Positions 1-7,237 of a stretch of 15,495 nucleotides of DNA are shown here, piece after piece. The position numbers were made by a program, and so were the translations under genes. The notes under the pieces were generated by a model, which worked only from the letters and a program-made list of their open reading frames with translations, made no database searches and had not been told where the DNA came from. Where the stretch lies: positions 1 to 15,495 of the forward strand of contig JAFUKV010000051.1 of NCBI GenBank assembly GCA_017467745.1, given 5' to 3'. The first letter of the stretch is position 1; every line of letters starts with the position of its first letter. The stretch is from Bacteroidaceae bacterium. GTDB lineage: Bacteria; Bacteroidota; Bacteroidia; Bacteroidales; CHK158-818.

Positions 1-101
1 CGAAATCAATTTGTATATGCCCTCTTTCGGCATACGTACCATTCGGTTTAAACTCTGACAAAAAAGAATTCTATCGAAAAAGAAAAATTCCGGCAAATTT
101 C

Positions 102-130
102 TTGCAAAAGAAAAATATTTACTAAATTTG
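102..130 (+). promoter_or_regulatory. Predicted trp operon promoter (Bacteroidota type)
   Basis: A perfect TAnnTTTG -7 box (TAAATTTG, 123-130) lies 18 bases after a TTG (102-104) that can act as the -33 element. Both match the consensus recognised by the Bacteroidota primary sigma factor. The expected transcription start is near 136-140, which would put the leader-peptide ATG (155) less than 20 bases into the transcript. The spacer is slightly shorter than the usual 19-21 bases, so the -33 assignment is weaker than the -7. Confidence 0.7.
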
Positions 131-154
131 TCGCATCAAAATTGAAAGAAAAAA

Positions 155-214
155 ATGAAAGCTATTCTTTTTAACGCATATTGGTGGCGCTGCTTACAAC
201 TCAAAAAGTCGTGA
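155..214 (+). CDS. trpL: Trp leader peptide (19 aa, tandem Trp codons)
   Basis: A short open frame, ATG at 155 to TGA at 212-214, encodes MKAILFNAYWWRCLQLKKS. Two adjacent tryptophan codons (TGG TGG, 182-187) sit mid-peptide, which is the hallmark of a ribosome-mediated attenuator leader. It lies between a consensus promoter and a strong intrinsic terminator (256-289), 107 bases ahead of trpB. No Shine-Dalgarno is visible, only an A-rich stretch, as is usual in Bacteroidota. Known biology: with charged tRNA-Trp plentiful, the ribosome runs to the stop codon and the terminator forms. With it scarce, the ribosome stalls on the Trp codons and the operon is read. The region probably corresponds to the Bacteroid-trp RNA motif described upstream of trp operons in this phylum, but I cannot run the covariance model. 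The peptide itself is likely unstable and without its own function. Confidence 0.85.
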   Translation: MKAILFNAYWWRCLQLKKS

Positions 215-223
215 GAAAGCAGC
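189..223 (+). other. Leader hairpin 1:2 of the trp attenuator
   Basis: GCTGCTT (189-195) is exactly complementary to AAGCAGC (217-223), enclosing the end of the leader peptide and its stop codon. The left arm starts two bases after the Trp codons, so a ribosome stalled there would cover it and one at the stop codon would cover the loop and right arm. This is the expected position for the first hairpin of an attenuator. The 7-bp stem has a 21-base loop, so it is modest on its own. Confidence 0.5.
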
Positions 224-255
224 CTGTATGTCTAAATAAACAGCTATTAAAATAC

Positions 256-289
256 AAAAGGCCTGTCGTAATCACGACAGGCCTTTTTT
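256..289 (+). terminator. trp attenuator (intrinsic terminator)
   Basis: A 14-bp perfect stem, AAAAGGCCTGTCGT (256-269) with ACGACAGGCCTTTT (274-287), closes a 4-base loop and is followed by a T-run through 289. It is placed after the Trp leader peptide and ahead of trpB, so it is the regulated terminator of the operon rather than the end of an upstream gene. The bases GTCGTGA at 208-214, overlapping the leader stop codon, are perfectly complementary to TCACGAC at 272-278. That pairing would break the terminator if left unoccupied by a ribosome. Confidence 0.85.
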
Positions 290-320
290 CATAAACAGAA
301 TAATACAAACAAATACATAT

Positions 321-1502
321 ATGAACTATCAAGTAAACGAAAACGGATTTTACGGAACATTTGGCGGAGCATATATCCCCGAAATATTACACGGTTGTGT
401 AGAAAACCTTCGCAACAATTATCTTCAAATCATGGACAGCGAAGATTTCAAACAAGAATACGACCAACTATTACAAGATTACGTAGGCCGCCCCTCTCCG
501 CTCTATTTAGCGCAACGTCTCTCCGAACAATGCGGATGCAATATCTACTTGAAACGTGAAGACTTGAACCATACCGGCGCGCACAAAATAAACAATACAA
601 TCGGACAAATACTTTTGGCACGACGTATGGGTAAACGGCGTATCATTGCCGAAACGGGAGCCGGACAACACGGCGTAGCAACCGCTACCGTCTGTGCTTT
701 GATGAACATGGAATGTATCGTCTATATGGGAAAAACCGATGTTGAACGCCAACACGTCAACGTACAAAAAATGCAAATGTTAGGAGCCACCGTACGTCCG
801 GTAACTTCGGGCAACATGACACTGAAAGACGCTACGAACGAAGCCATTCGTGACTGGTGCTGTCATCCCTCCGACACGTTTTACATTATCGGTTCTACCG
901 TAGGACCGCATCCTTACCCTGACATGGTAGCCCGAATGCAATCGGTTATCAGCAGAGAAATAAAAAAACAATTAGCCGAAAAAATCGGGCGCGACTATCC
1001 CGACTATTTGCTTGCCTGTGTAGGTGGCGGAAGCAATGCGGCCGGAACCATTTATCACTATTTAGATAACGATAAGGTAAAAATAGTATTGGCCGAAGCC
1101 GGAGGAAAAGGCATTGATACCGGTATGTCGGCAGCCACCATTCAATTGGGTAAATTAGGCGTAATACACGGAAGCAAAACTCTTGTCATGCAGAACGAAG
1201 ACGGACAAATAGAAGAGCCGTATTCTATCTCCGCCGGATTGGATTATCCGGGTATCGGCCCCATGCACGCCAATCTTGCTGCAACAAAACGGGCTGCGGT
1301 ACTTGCCATAAATGATGACGAAGCGCTCGAAGCTGCGTTTAACCTGACCCGTATAGAAGGAATTATTCCCGCGCTCGAATCAGCCCATGCCTTAGGTGCG
1401 CTGAAAAAACTGAAATTCAGCCCGACAGACGTAGTTGTTCTAACCGTTTCAGGACGAGGCGATAAAGATATGGATACCTATATCAACTCTATAAAGAAAT
1501 AA
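321..1502 (+). CDS. trpB: Tryptophan synthase beta chain
   Basis: TrpB catalyses the last step of tryptophan synthesis, condensing indole with L-serine using pyridoxal phosphate, in an alpha2-beta2 complex with TrpA. The 393-residue length is standard. The PLP-binding lysine is K89 in GAHKINN. The catalytic glutamate is E111 in AETGAGQHG, the phosphate-binding glycine loop is GGGSNA at 235-240, and the C-terminal SGRGDKD (377-383) contacts the cofactor ring. The ATG at 321 follows the leader region directly and matches the usual N-terminus (GFYGTFGGAYIPE). It is the first structural gene of the operon, 5 bases ahead of trpE, while its partner trpA is at the far end. Expression should depend on the attenuator at 256-289. 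Confidence 0.97.
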   Translation: MNYQVNENGFYGTFGGAYIPEILHGCVENLRNNYLQIMDSEDFKQEYDQLLQDYVGRPSPLYLAQRLSEQCGCNIYLKREDLNHTGAHKINNTIGQILLARRMGKRRIIAETGAGQHGVATATVCALMNMECIVYMGKTDVERQHVNVQKMQMLGATVRPVTSGNMTLKDATNEAIRDWCCHPSDTFYIIGSTVGPHPYPDMVARMQSVISREIKKQLAEKIGRDYPDYLLACVGGGSNAAGTIYHYLDNDKVKIVLAEAGGKGIDTGMSAATIQLGKLGVIHGSKTLVMQNEDGQIEEPYSISAGLDYPGIGPMHANLAATKRAAVLAINDDEALEAAFNLTRIEGIIPALESAHALGALKKLKFSPTDVVVLTVSGRGDKDMDTYINSIKK

Positions 1503-1507
1503 CTTTT

Positions 1508-2914
1508 ATGGCTACTTATCAATTTCATACTATAAGTAAACAGGTCTTAGGCGATTTACACACACCCGTAAGCATATACCTGAAAGTACGCGATGTCTAT
1601 CCGCAATCGGCTCTGCTCGAAAGTTCCGATTATCACGCCGGCGAAAACTCGTTATCGTACATTGCGCTTTGCCCATTGGCCAGTATCGGCGTAAACAGCG
1701 GAACGGTTACTTCCAAATTTCCCGACAACAATACAGAGAAGGAAAAGCTTTGCGACACATTTACGGTAGGCGATGCGCTGAACAAGTTTTTGAAGAAGTT
1801 TTCTATCAAAGGCAACTATGCCAACGTTTGCGGGTTATTCGGCTATACATCGTTCAATGCCGTAAAATATTTCGAAAACATTCCGGTAATCGAAAGCCAT
1901 GACGAACGAAACGATGCGCCGGACATGCTCTACATCCTATACAAATACACTCTGGTTTTCAACCATTTCAAAAACGAGCTGACATTAATAGAACTACTGT
2001 CCGAAGGAGAAAAAGACCATCTGCACGAAATTGAATCGCTCATCGGAAACCGTAACTTCGCATCATACAACTTTTCTCTGACGGGCGAAGTTCACAGCCC
2101 GTTAACCGACGAAGAACATAAAGCCAACGTCCGTAAAGGAATAGCGCATTGTCTACGGGGAGACGTCTTTCAAATCGTACTCTCCCGACGATTTATACAA
2201 CCGTTTGCCGGCGATGATTTTAAGGTTTACCGTGCCCTTCGCTCCATCAACCCCTCTCCTTATCTGTTTTATTTCGATTTCGGAGGATTCCGTATATTCG
2301 GCTCTTCGCCCGAAACTCATTGTAAAATAGAAAACAGACGAGCATACATCGACCCCATAGCGGGCACCACCCGGCGAACAGGAGACGCCCGCAAAGACAA
2401 AGAACTGGCGGAAGCTCTACTGGCAGACCCGAAAGAAAACGCCGAACACGTTATGTTGGTAGACTTAGCCCGTAACGATTTAAGCCGCAACTGCCATGAT
2501 GTAAAAGTAGAATTTTACAAAGAACCCCAATATTACAGCCATGTCATCCACTTGGTTTCTCGCGTAAGCGGAGAACTGGACAAAGACGCCGACGCTATCA
2601 AAACATTCATCGACACATTCCCGGCCGGCACATTAAGCGGTGCTCCAAAAGTAAGAGCCATGCAACTAATCAGCGAAATAGAACCGCACAATCGGGGTGC
2701 ATACGGCGGATGTATCGGGTTTATCGGATTCAACGGCGATCTAAATCAAGCCATCACGATACGCACATTCGTCAGCCGCAATAACGAATTGTGGTTCCAA
2801 GCCGGAGGCGGCATAGTAGCCCGCAGCAACGATGAATATGAATTACAGGAGGTAAATAACAAATTAGGCGCGCTGAAAAAAGCGATAGATCTTGCCGTAA
2901 CACTTAAAAACTAA
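1508..2914 (+). CDS. trpE: Anthranilate synthase component I
   Basis: TrpE is the large subunit of anthranilate synthase. It converts chorismate plus ammonia (delivered by TrpG) to anthranilate and pyruvate, the committed step of the pathway. The 468-residue protein has the N-terminal LLES motif (36-39) that forms part of the tryptophan feedback site, together with INPSPYLFY (247-255). Feedback inhibition by tryptophan is therefore expected in addition to attenuation. The C-terminal chorismate-binding domain carries PIAGT (283-287), LVDLARND (317-324) and FPAGTLSGAPKVRAM (371-385), with GGGIVARS near the end. The SGAPK signature and two-subunit arrangement favour TrpE over PabB, and the operon context settles it. 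It starts 5 bases after trpB. Confidence 0.96.
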   Translation: MATYQFHTISKQVLGDLHTPVSIYLKVRDVYPQSALLESSDYHAGENSLSYIALCPLASIGVNSGTVTSKFPDNNTEKEKLCDTFTVGDALNKFLKKFSIKGNYANVCGLFGYTSFNAVKYFENIPVIESHDERNDAPDMLYILYKYTLVFNHFKNELTLIELLSEGEKDHLHEIESLIGNRNFASYNFSLTGEVHSPLTDEEHKANVRKGIAHCLRGDVFQIVLSRRFIQPFAGDDFKVYRALRSINPSPYLFYFDFGGFRIFGSSPETHCKIENRRAYIDPIAGTTRRTGDARKDKELAEALLADPKENAEHVMLVDLARNDLSRNCHDVKVEFYKEPQYYSHVIHLVSRVSGELDKDADAIKTFIDTFPAGTLSGAPKVRAMQLISEIEPHNRGAYGGCIGFIGFNGDLNQAITIRTFVSRNNELWFQAGGGIVARSNDEYELQEVNNKLGALKKAIDLAVTLKN

Positions 2915-2932
2915 CCATATAAATACATCGAC

Positions 2933-3502
2933 ATGGCAAAAATATTACTATTCGACAATTACGATTCGTTTACATACAACTTGTTACACATCGTAAAAAA
3001 ATTAGGATACGCCGATGTGGAAGTACACCGCAACGACAAAATTGCCCTTGACGACATAGAACGGTTCGACAAAATACTCCTGTCGCCGGGACCGGGTATC
3101 CCCGAAGAAGCAGGCATATTGCTGCCTCTGATAAAACGATATGCCCCGACAAAAAGTATCTTAGGCGTATGTTTAGGGCATCAAGCCATTGCAGAGGCCT
3201 TCGGCGGTAAGCTAATCAATCTGAAAGATGTATATCACGGAGTCAGCTCTATAATAAATATCACCGGAAAAGACTATCTGTTTAACGGGCTTCCCTCACA
3301 ACTGGAAGTAGGGCGTTACCACTCATGGATTGTAAGCCAAGCCAAACTTCCGGCCTGCATACAAGTTACTTCGGTAGACAGCGAAGGGCAAATCATGGCG
3401 ATTCGCCACTCTGAATACGACGTACATGGCATACAATTTCATCCGGAATCGGTTTTAACGCCATTAGGAGAAACAATACTGGCAAACTGGTTAAACAAAT
3501 AA
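2933..3502 (+). CDS. trpG: Anthranilate synthase component II (glutamine amidotransferase)
   Basis: TrpG is the class I glutamine amidotransferase that releases ammonia from glutamine for TrpE. The 189-residue protein has the full catalytic triad: C80 in GVCLGHQ, H170 and E172 in FHPES. The oxyanion-loop motif SPGPG is at 51-55, and the N-terminal FDNYDSFTYNL is typical of TrpG/PabA. It is not fused to trpD, unlike in enteric bacteria. It lies 18 bases after trpE and 37 bases before trpD. TrpG often also serves PabB in bacteria with only one such subunit; whether that applies here cannot be seen from the window. Confidence 0.95.
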   Translation: MAKILLFDNYDSFTYNLLHIVKKLGYADVEVHRNDKIALDDIERFDKILLSPGPGIPEEAGILLPLIKRYAPTKSILGVCLGHQAIAEAFGGKLINLKDVYHGVSSIINITGKDYLFNGLPSQLEVGRYHSWIVSQAKLPACIQVTSVDSEGQIMAIRHSEYDVHGIQFHPESVLTPLGETILANWLNK

Positions 3503-3539
3503 ACATCCATTTTCAAACAATCTGCAAAAACGTAGTTCA

Positions 3540-4535
3540 ATGAAAAAAATACTATATAGACTTTTCGAACATCAATACCTCAATCGGGAAGAATCGAAAG
3601 AAATATTGCGCAACATTGCGTTAGGACTATATAATCCGGAACAAATAGCCGCTTTAATTACAGTATTTTTAATGCGAAACATCTCGGTAGACGAGCTGAT
3701 CGGATTTCGCGACGCATTACTGGAAATGCGCGTTCCCGTCAACCTGTCGGAATACGACCCCATAGACATTGTCGGTACAGGCGGAGACGGAAAAAACACA
3801 TTCAACATCTCTACGACATCCTGTTTCGTTGTTGCCGGAGCTGGATATAAAGTGGTGAAACACGGTAATTACGGAGCGACATCTATTAGCGGAGCATCGA
3901 ACGTCATAGAACAACACGGAGTAAAATTCACTACCGATACAAATACGTTACGTCGCTCTATCGAGCAAAGCAACATCGCTTACTTACACGCACCTATGTT
4001 TAATCCCGCACTCAAAGCGGTTGCACCGGTACGGAAAAATTTAGGAGTCCGTACATTCTTCAACATGTTAGGCCCGTTAGTCAATCCCGTTATCCCGCGC
4101 CGACAACTGTTAGGTGTCTACAATCTGGCGTTAGCACGACTGTATTGTTACACATTCCAGCAAAGCAACAGTCAATTTGCCGTAGTACACAGTCTTGACG
4201 GATATGACGAAATATCGCTGACGTCCGAATTTAAAGTATTGGGACAAAACAGCGAATCCATTTACACACCCGAGCAATTGAATTTCAAACGCTGCCAAGA
4301 ATACGAGTTAGATGGAGGCGATACACCCGAAGCCGCCGCACGTATATTCGACAACGTATTGAACAACCAAGCATCCGATGCGCAACGTAACTGCGTTATA
4401 GCTAACTCGGCCTTTGCCATTCAAGTTATGGAGCCGGACAAAAAGATAGACGAGTGCATTGCTATCGCCGCAGAATCGCTCGATAGCGGACGAGCACGAC
4501 AAGCATTTGAAAAATTCATTGAAATCAATAAATAG
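3540..4535 (+). CDS. trpD: Anthranilate phosphoribosyltransferase
   Basis: TrpD transfers the phosphoribosyl group of PRPP to anthranilate, giving phosphoribosyl-anthranilate, the second step of the pathway. The 331-residue protein has the glycine-rich PRPP loop GTGGDGKNTFNIST (79-92) and the KHGN motif (107-110) of the family. The N-terminal helical domain covers about residues 1-70. The SG[S/A]AD region reads ISGASNVIEQHG, a normal variant. The standalone form without a TrpG fusion is usual for Bacteroidota. It starts 37 bases after trpG and ends 2 bases before trpC, consistent with one transcript. Confidence 0.95.
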   Translation: MKKILYRLFEHQYLNREESKEILRNIALGLYNPEQIAALITVFLMRNISVDELIGFRDALLEMRVPVNLSEYDPIDIVGTGGDGKNTFNISTTSCFVVAGAGYKVVKHGNYGATSISGASNVIEQHGVKFTTDTNTLRRSIEQSNIAYLHAPMFNPALKAVAPVRKNLGVRTFFNMLGPLVNPVIPRRQLLGVYNLALARLYCYTFQQSNSQFAVVHSLDGYDEISLTSEFKVLGQNSESIYTPEQLNFKRCQEYELDGGDTPEAAARIFDNVLNNQASDAQRNCVIANSAFAIQVMEPDKKIDECIAIAAESLDSGRARQAFEKFIEINK

Positions 4536-4537
4536 AT

Positions 4538-5329
4538 ATGGATATTTTAGAAAAAATAATCGCCGCCAAACGTTCGGAAGTAGCCCGACAGAAAGAAGCC
4601 GTAAACACAGAAATGCTTTTAGATGCGGAGCAAATGCTGCGCCATCCCGTCTCTATATCGCAAGCATTAACGGCAAGCGCAACCGGCATTATAGCAGAAT
4701 TTAAACGCTGTTCACCTTCAAAAGGCCGTATACACGGCGATGCCCGAATAGAAGATATTGTTCCCGTTTATGAGCAATCCGGAGCATCGGCCATATCTAT
4801 TTTAACGGACGAACCCTTTTTCGGCGGTAGTGCGGCCGATTTCTGTCATGCCCGACAACTGGTTTCTTGCCCGCTATTGCGCAAAGAGTTTATCATAGAT
4901 GAATACCAAATTATCCAATCACGGGCTATGGGAGCAGACGCAATACTTCTTATTGCCGCAGCTTTGACACAAGAACAATGTCGCCGATTCGTGCAACTGG
5001 CACACGAACTTTCGTTAGAAGTGTTACTCGAAATTCACTCCGAACCGGAATTAGAATACATGGCTTGCGGAACGGACATGATAGGCGTAAACAATCGCAA
5101 TTTAGGTACATTTGTTACCGATGTGGAAAATTCGTTCCGATTGGTTGAGAAATTACCGCAAAACATTGTTCGAGTATCCGAGAGCGGCATATCCTCGCCT
5201 AAAACAGTGGCACAATTGCGACACGCCGGATACAATGGATTTCTTATGGGTGAAAATTTCATGAAAGAACCTCATCCCGGAGATGCGCTAAAACAATTTA
5301 TCGTTCAACTAAACTCATCCCAGTTATGA
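4538..5329 (+). CDS. trpC: Indole-3-glycerol phosphate synthase
   Basis: TrpC closes the indole ring, converting carboxyphenylamino-deoxyribulose phosphate to indole-3-glycerol phosphate with loss of CO2. The 263-residue (beta/alpha)8 barrel shows the signature FKRCSPSKG (55-63). The catalytic residues are E54, K56, K116 (LLRKEF), E165 (LLEIH), N185 (VNNRNL) and the phosphate-binding SESG (214-217). It is separate from trpF, unlike the fused enzyme of enteric bacteria. It starts 2 bases after the trpD stop, and its last codons overlap the trpF start by 4 bases (ATGA), suggesting translational coupling. Confidence 0.96.
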   Translation: MDILEKIIAAKRSEVARQKEAVNTEMLLDAEQMLRHPVSISQALTASATGIIAEFKRCSPSKGRIHGDARIEDIVPVYEQSGASAISILTDEPFFGGSAADFCHARQLVSCPLLRKEFIIDEYQIIQSRAMGADAILLIAAALTQEQCRRFVQLAHELSLEVLLEIHSEPELEYMACGTDMIGVNNRNLGTFVTDVENSFRLVEKLPQNIVRVSESGISSPKTVAQLRHAGYNGFLMGENFMKEPHPGDALKQFIVQLNSSQL

Positions 5330-5937
5330 TAATTAAAGTATGCGGCATGCGTGATGCCGAAAACATTCGTGCGGCAGACAAGTTGAAAATACAGATGATG
5401 GGATTCATTTTTTATCCGGAATCTTCCCGATACATAAAACTGCATCCGAGCTACATGCCCGAACATGCCCATCGGGTAGGCGTATTTGTCGACGCACAAA
5501 TAGACAACATTCTCCGTATCGCCGCAGAATACGAACTGAGCTATATCCAACTGCACGGCAATGAATCGCCCTCAATTTGCCGGCAACTATCTGAAAACGG
5601 TTTTGGCGTAATAAAAGCGTTTTCCGTATCTTCCGCCGATGATTTAAAGGCCTGTACCCGATACGAAGGATGTTGCGCATTCTTTCTTTTCGACACTAAA
5701 ACACCGTTATATGGAGGATCGGGGAAATCTTTCGATTGGAGCATCTTGCAACATTATAACGGAGAAACGCCTTTCCTTTTAAGCGGAGGCATCGCTCCGG
5801 AAGACATTGAACGGTTGAAAAACTTTTCTCATATCCGTTGGGCGGGTATCGACCTCAACAGCCGCTTTGAAACAGAGCCCGGCTATAAAAATATCGCTCT
5901 ATTAAATAACTTTGTCAACCAGATTAATAACATATAA
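5326..5937 (+). CDS. trpF: Phosphoribosylanthranilate isomerase
   Basis: TrpF performs the Amadori rearrangement of phosphoribosyl-anthranilate to the ribulose derivative used by TrpC. The 203-residue barrel has the N-terminal KVCGMRD motif with the general-base cysteine C6, the general-acid aspartate D123 (FDTKTP), and phosphate-binding GGSG (130-133) and LSGGI (152-156). The ATG overlaps the trpC stop codon (ATGA at 5326-5329). It ends 13 bases before the trpA start. Confidence 0.95.
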   Translation: MIIKVCGMRDAENIRAADKLKIQMMGFIFYPESSRYIKLHPSYMPEHAHRVGVFVDAQIDNILRIAAEYELSYIQLHGNESPSICRQLSENGFGVIKAFSVSSADDLKACTRYEGCCAFFLFDTKTPLYGGSGKSFDWSILQHYNGETPFLLSGGIAPEDIERLKNFSHIRWAGIDLNSRFETEPGYKNIALLNNFVNQINNI

Positions 5938-5950
5938 AACCTTCAATACA

Positions 5951-6724
5951 ATGAACAGAATAAACAGTTTGTTTTCTGAACAAAAACAAAACATACTCTC
6001 AGTTTACTTTACAGCCGGACACCCCACGCTGGAAAGTCCCGCCACGATTATACGCGAATTACAGGCACAAGGCGTAAACATGATAGAAATAGGCATCCCC
6101 TTTTCCGACCCTATGGCAGACGGCCCCGTAATACAAGAAGCTGCTACAAAAGCTTTGCGAAACGGCATGTCCCTGCATAAACTATTCAGCCAATTAGCCG
6201 AAATCCGCACAGACGTAACCATTCCGCTAATATTGATGGGCTACTTGAATCCCATTATGCAATATGGCTTTGAAAATTTCTGCAAACAATGCGCAAAAAT
6301 AGGCGTAGACGGAATGATCATTCCCGACCTGCCGTTCGCAGACTATATGCAAAGCTACAAAGCCATAGCCGACCGATACGACCTTCGTATCATCATGTTG
6401 ATTACCCCCGAAACCAGCGATGAACGCATCCGGTTTATCGACGAACATACCGACGGATTTATCTATATGGTATCATCGGCATCGACAACTGGGGCACAGC
6501 AAAATTTCGACGACCAGAAACAAGCCTACTTTCAACACATCAATGGTATGAATTTGAAAAATCCCCGTCTGGTAGGATTCGGCATTTCCAACAAAGCCAC
6601 CTTCGATGCCGCTTGCCAAAACTCCTCCGGAGCAATTATCGGTAGTCGCTTCGTACAACTACTCGAACAATGCGATACGCCCCAACAGGCCGTTTCCGCC
6701 CTCCTCGACTCTTTGAAAAAATAA
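5951..6724 (+). CDS. trpA: Tryptophan synthase alpha chain
   Basis: TrpA cleaves indole-3-glycerol phosphate to indole, which is channelled to TrpB. The 257-residue protein has the family signature around MIEIGIPFSDPMADGP (44-59), with catalytic E46 and D57 equivalent to E49 and D60 of the enteric enzyme, and the C-terminal phosphate-binding GFGIS and GSRFV segments. I chose the ATG at 5951 because the protein from there (MNRINSLF) matches the usual N-terminus. An in-frame ATG at 5912 would add 13 residues inside trpF and looks spurious. It is the last gene of the operon, followed by a terminator at 6807-6845. Confidence 0.95.
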   Translation: MNRINSLFSEQKQNILSVYFTAGHPTLESPATIIRELQAQGVNMIEIGIPFSDPMADGPVIQEAATKALRNGMSLHKLFSQLAEIRTDVTIPLILMGYLNPIMQYGFENFCKQCAKIGVDGMIIPDLPFADYMQSYKAIADRYDLRIIMLITPETSDERIRFIDEHTDGFIYMVSSASTTGAQQNFDDQKQAYFQHINGMNLKNPRLVGFGISNKATFDAACQNSSGAIIGSRFVQLLEQCDTPQQAVSALLDSLKK

Positions 6725-6775
6725 AATACGCTCTCTATTGATATATTATGAACAATTAGAGTACAATATAAATAT

Positions 6776-6800
6776 ATGAGAAGCCAACACGGTTCCTCAT
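6776..6800 (+). other. Small hairpin in the trpA 3' untranslated region
   Basis: ATGAG (6776-6780) pairs with CTCAT (6796-6800) and, inside it, AGCC pairs with GGTT (one G-U), giving a 9-bp interrupted stem just before the operon terminator. It has no U-run of its own. It could stabilise the 3' end of the trp mRNA, but this is inference. Confidence 0.35.
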
Positions 6801-6806
6801 CAAACC

Positions 6807-6845
6807 AATAACAGGGCGTATAAAAAATACGCCCTGTTATTTTTA
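6807..6845 (+). terminator. trp operon terminator
   Basis: A 15-bp perfect stem (6807-6821 with 6827-6841, core ACAGGGCGTAT / ATACGCCCTGT) with a 5-base A-loop runs into TTTTT (6841-6844 and flanking). It lies 82 bases after the trpA stop. The minus-strand lipoprotein gene ends just beyond it, so the hairpin could also act for that gene, although the minus-strand flank is not U-rich. Confidence 0.85.
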
Positions 6846-6861
6846 CGTTATCAACAAACCT

Positions 6862-7185
6862 TTATTTTGACACCTCATTAAGAGGAAGATAATAAGTAGT
6901 GGTTGTAGGCGTATAAATACCGAAAGTCAAACAATTAAGAAATCCATTTAAAAACGTTTGATTTGTTTTCACTACATAATTCTCTTTCTGTCCCACATAT
7001 TCACTATTTTGTAAAATAGTCTTTCCCACAGGAATCAGCCCATACAATAAATGATGATTCGTTACCGAGTTTACTTTTACAACAGGATCGTTTTTCTTCA
7101 CATTACCAACTAACACCTTCGTATTATAGCACGAAGAAAACATGAATAAACAAAAAACAGACGTAACAAAAAATTTTGTATTCAT
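6862..7185 (-). CDS. Bor/Iss-like lipoprotein
   Basis: This is a 107-residue predicted lipoprotein. The N-terminus from the ATG at 7185 has K4, a hydrophobic stretch to about residue 16, and a lipobox FSSC with the lipidated cysteine C19. An ATG 7 codons further upstream would spoil the signal peptide. The mature part resembles lambda Bor (Pfam Lambda_Bor). TNHHLLYGLIPVGKT (42-56) matches the THHFFVSGIGQKK region of Bor. QTFLNGFLNCLTFGIYTP (76-93) closely matches QTFVNGLLGFITLGIYTP of Bor. Bor and Iss are outer-membrane lipoproteins linked to serum resistance in E. coli; the role here is unknown. It stands alone between the trp terminator and a long non-coding gap. No phage genes are visible nearby. 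Confidence 0.75.
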   Translation of the reverse strand: MNTKFFVTSVFCLFMFSSCYNTKVLVGNVKKNDPVVKVNSVTNHHLLYGLIPVGKTILQNSEYVGQKENYVVKTNQTFLNGFLNCLTFGIYTPTTTTYYLPLNEVSK

Positions 7186-7237
7186 ATAAATAATATTTTG
7201 TTCCATCCTGCTCCCTCTGATGGAAGTGCATAAATAA

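Noticed and set aside
5912..5950. An earlier in-frame ATG for trpA
   Set aside because: It lies inside trpF and adds 13 residues not found in the family; the ATG at 5951 gives the normal N-terminus.
7186..7206. An upstream ATG for the Bor-like lipoprotein
   Set aside because: Starting there puts seven polar and mixed residues in front of a normal signal peptide; the ATG at 7185 fits a lipoprotein better.
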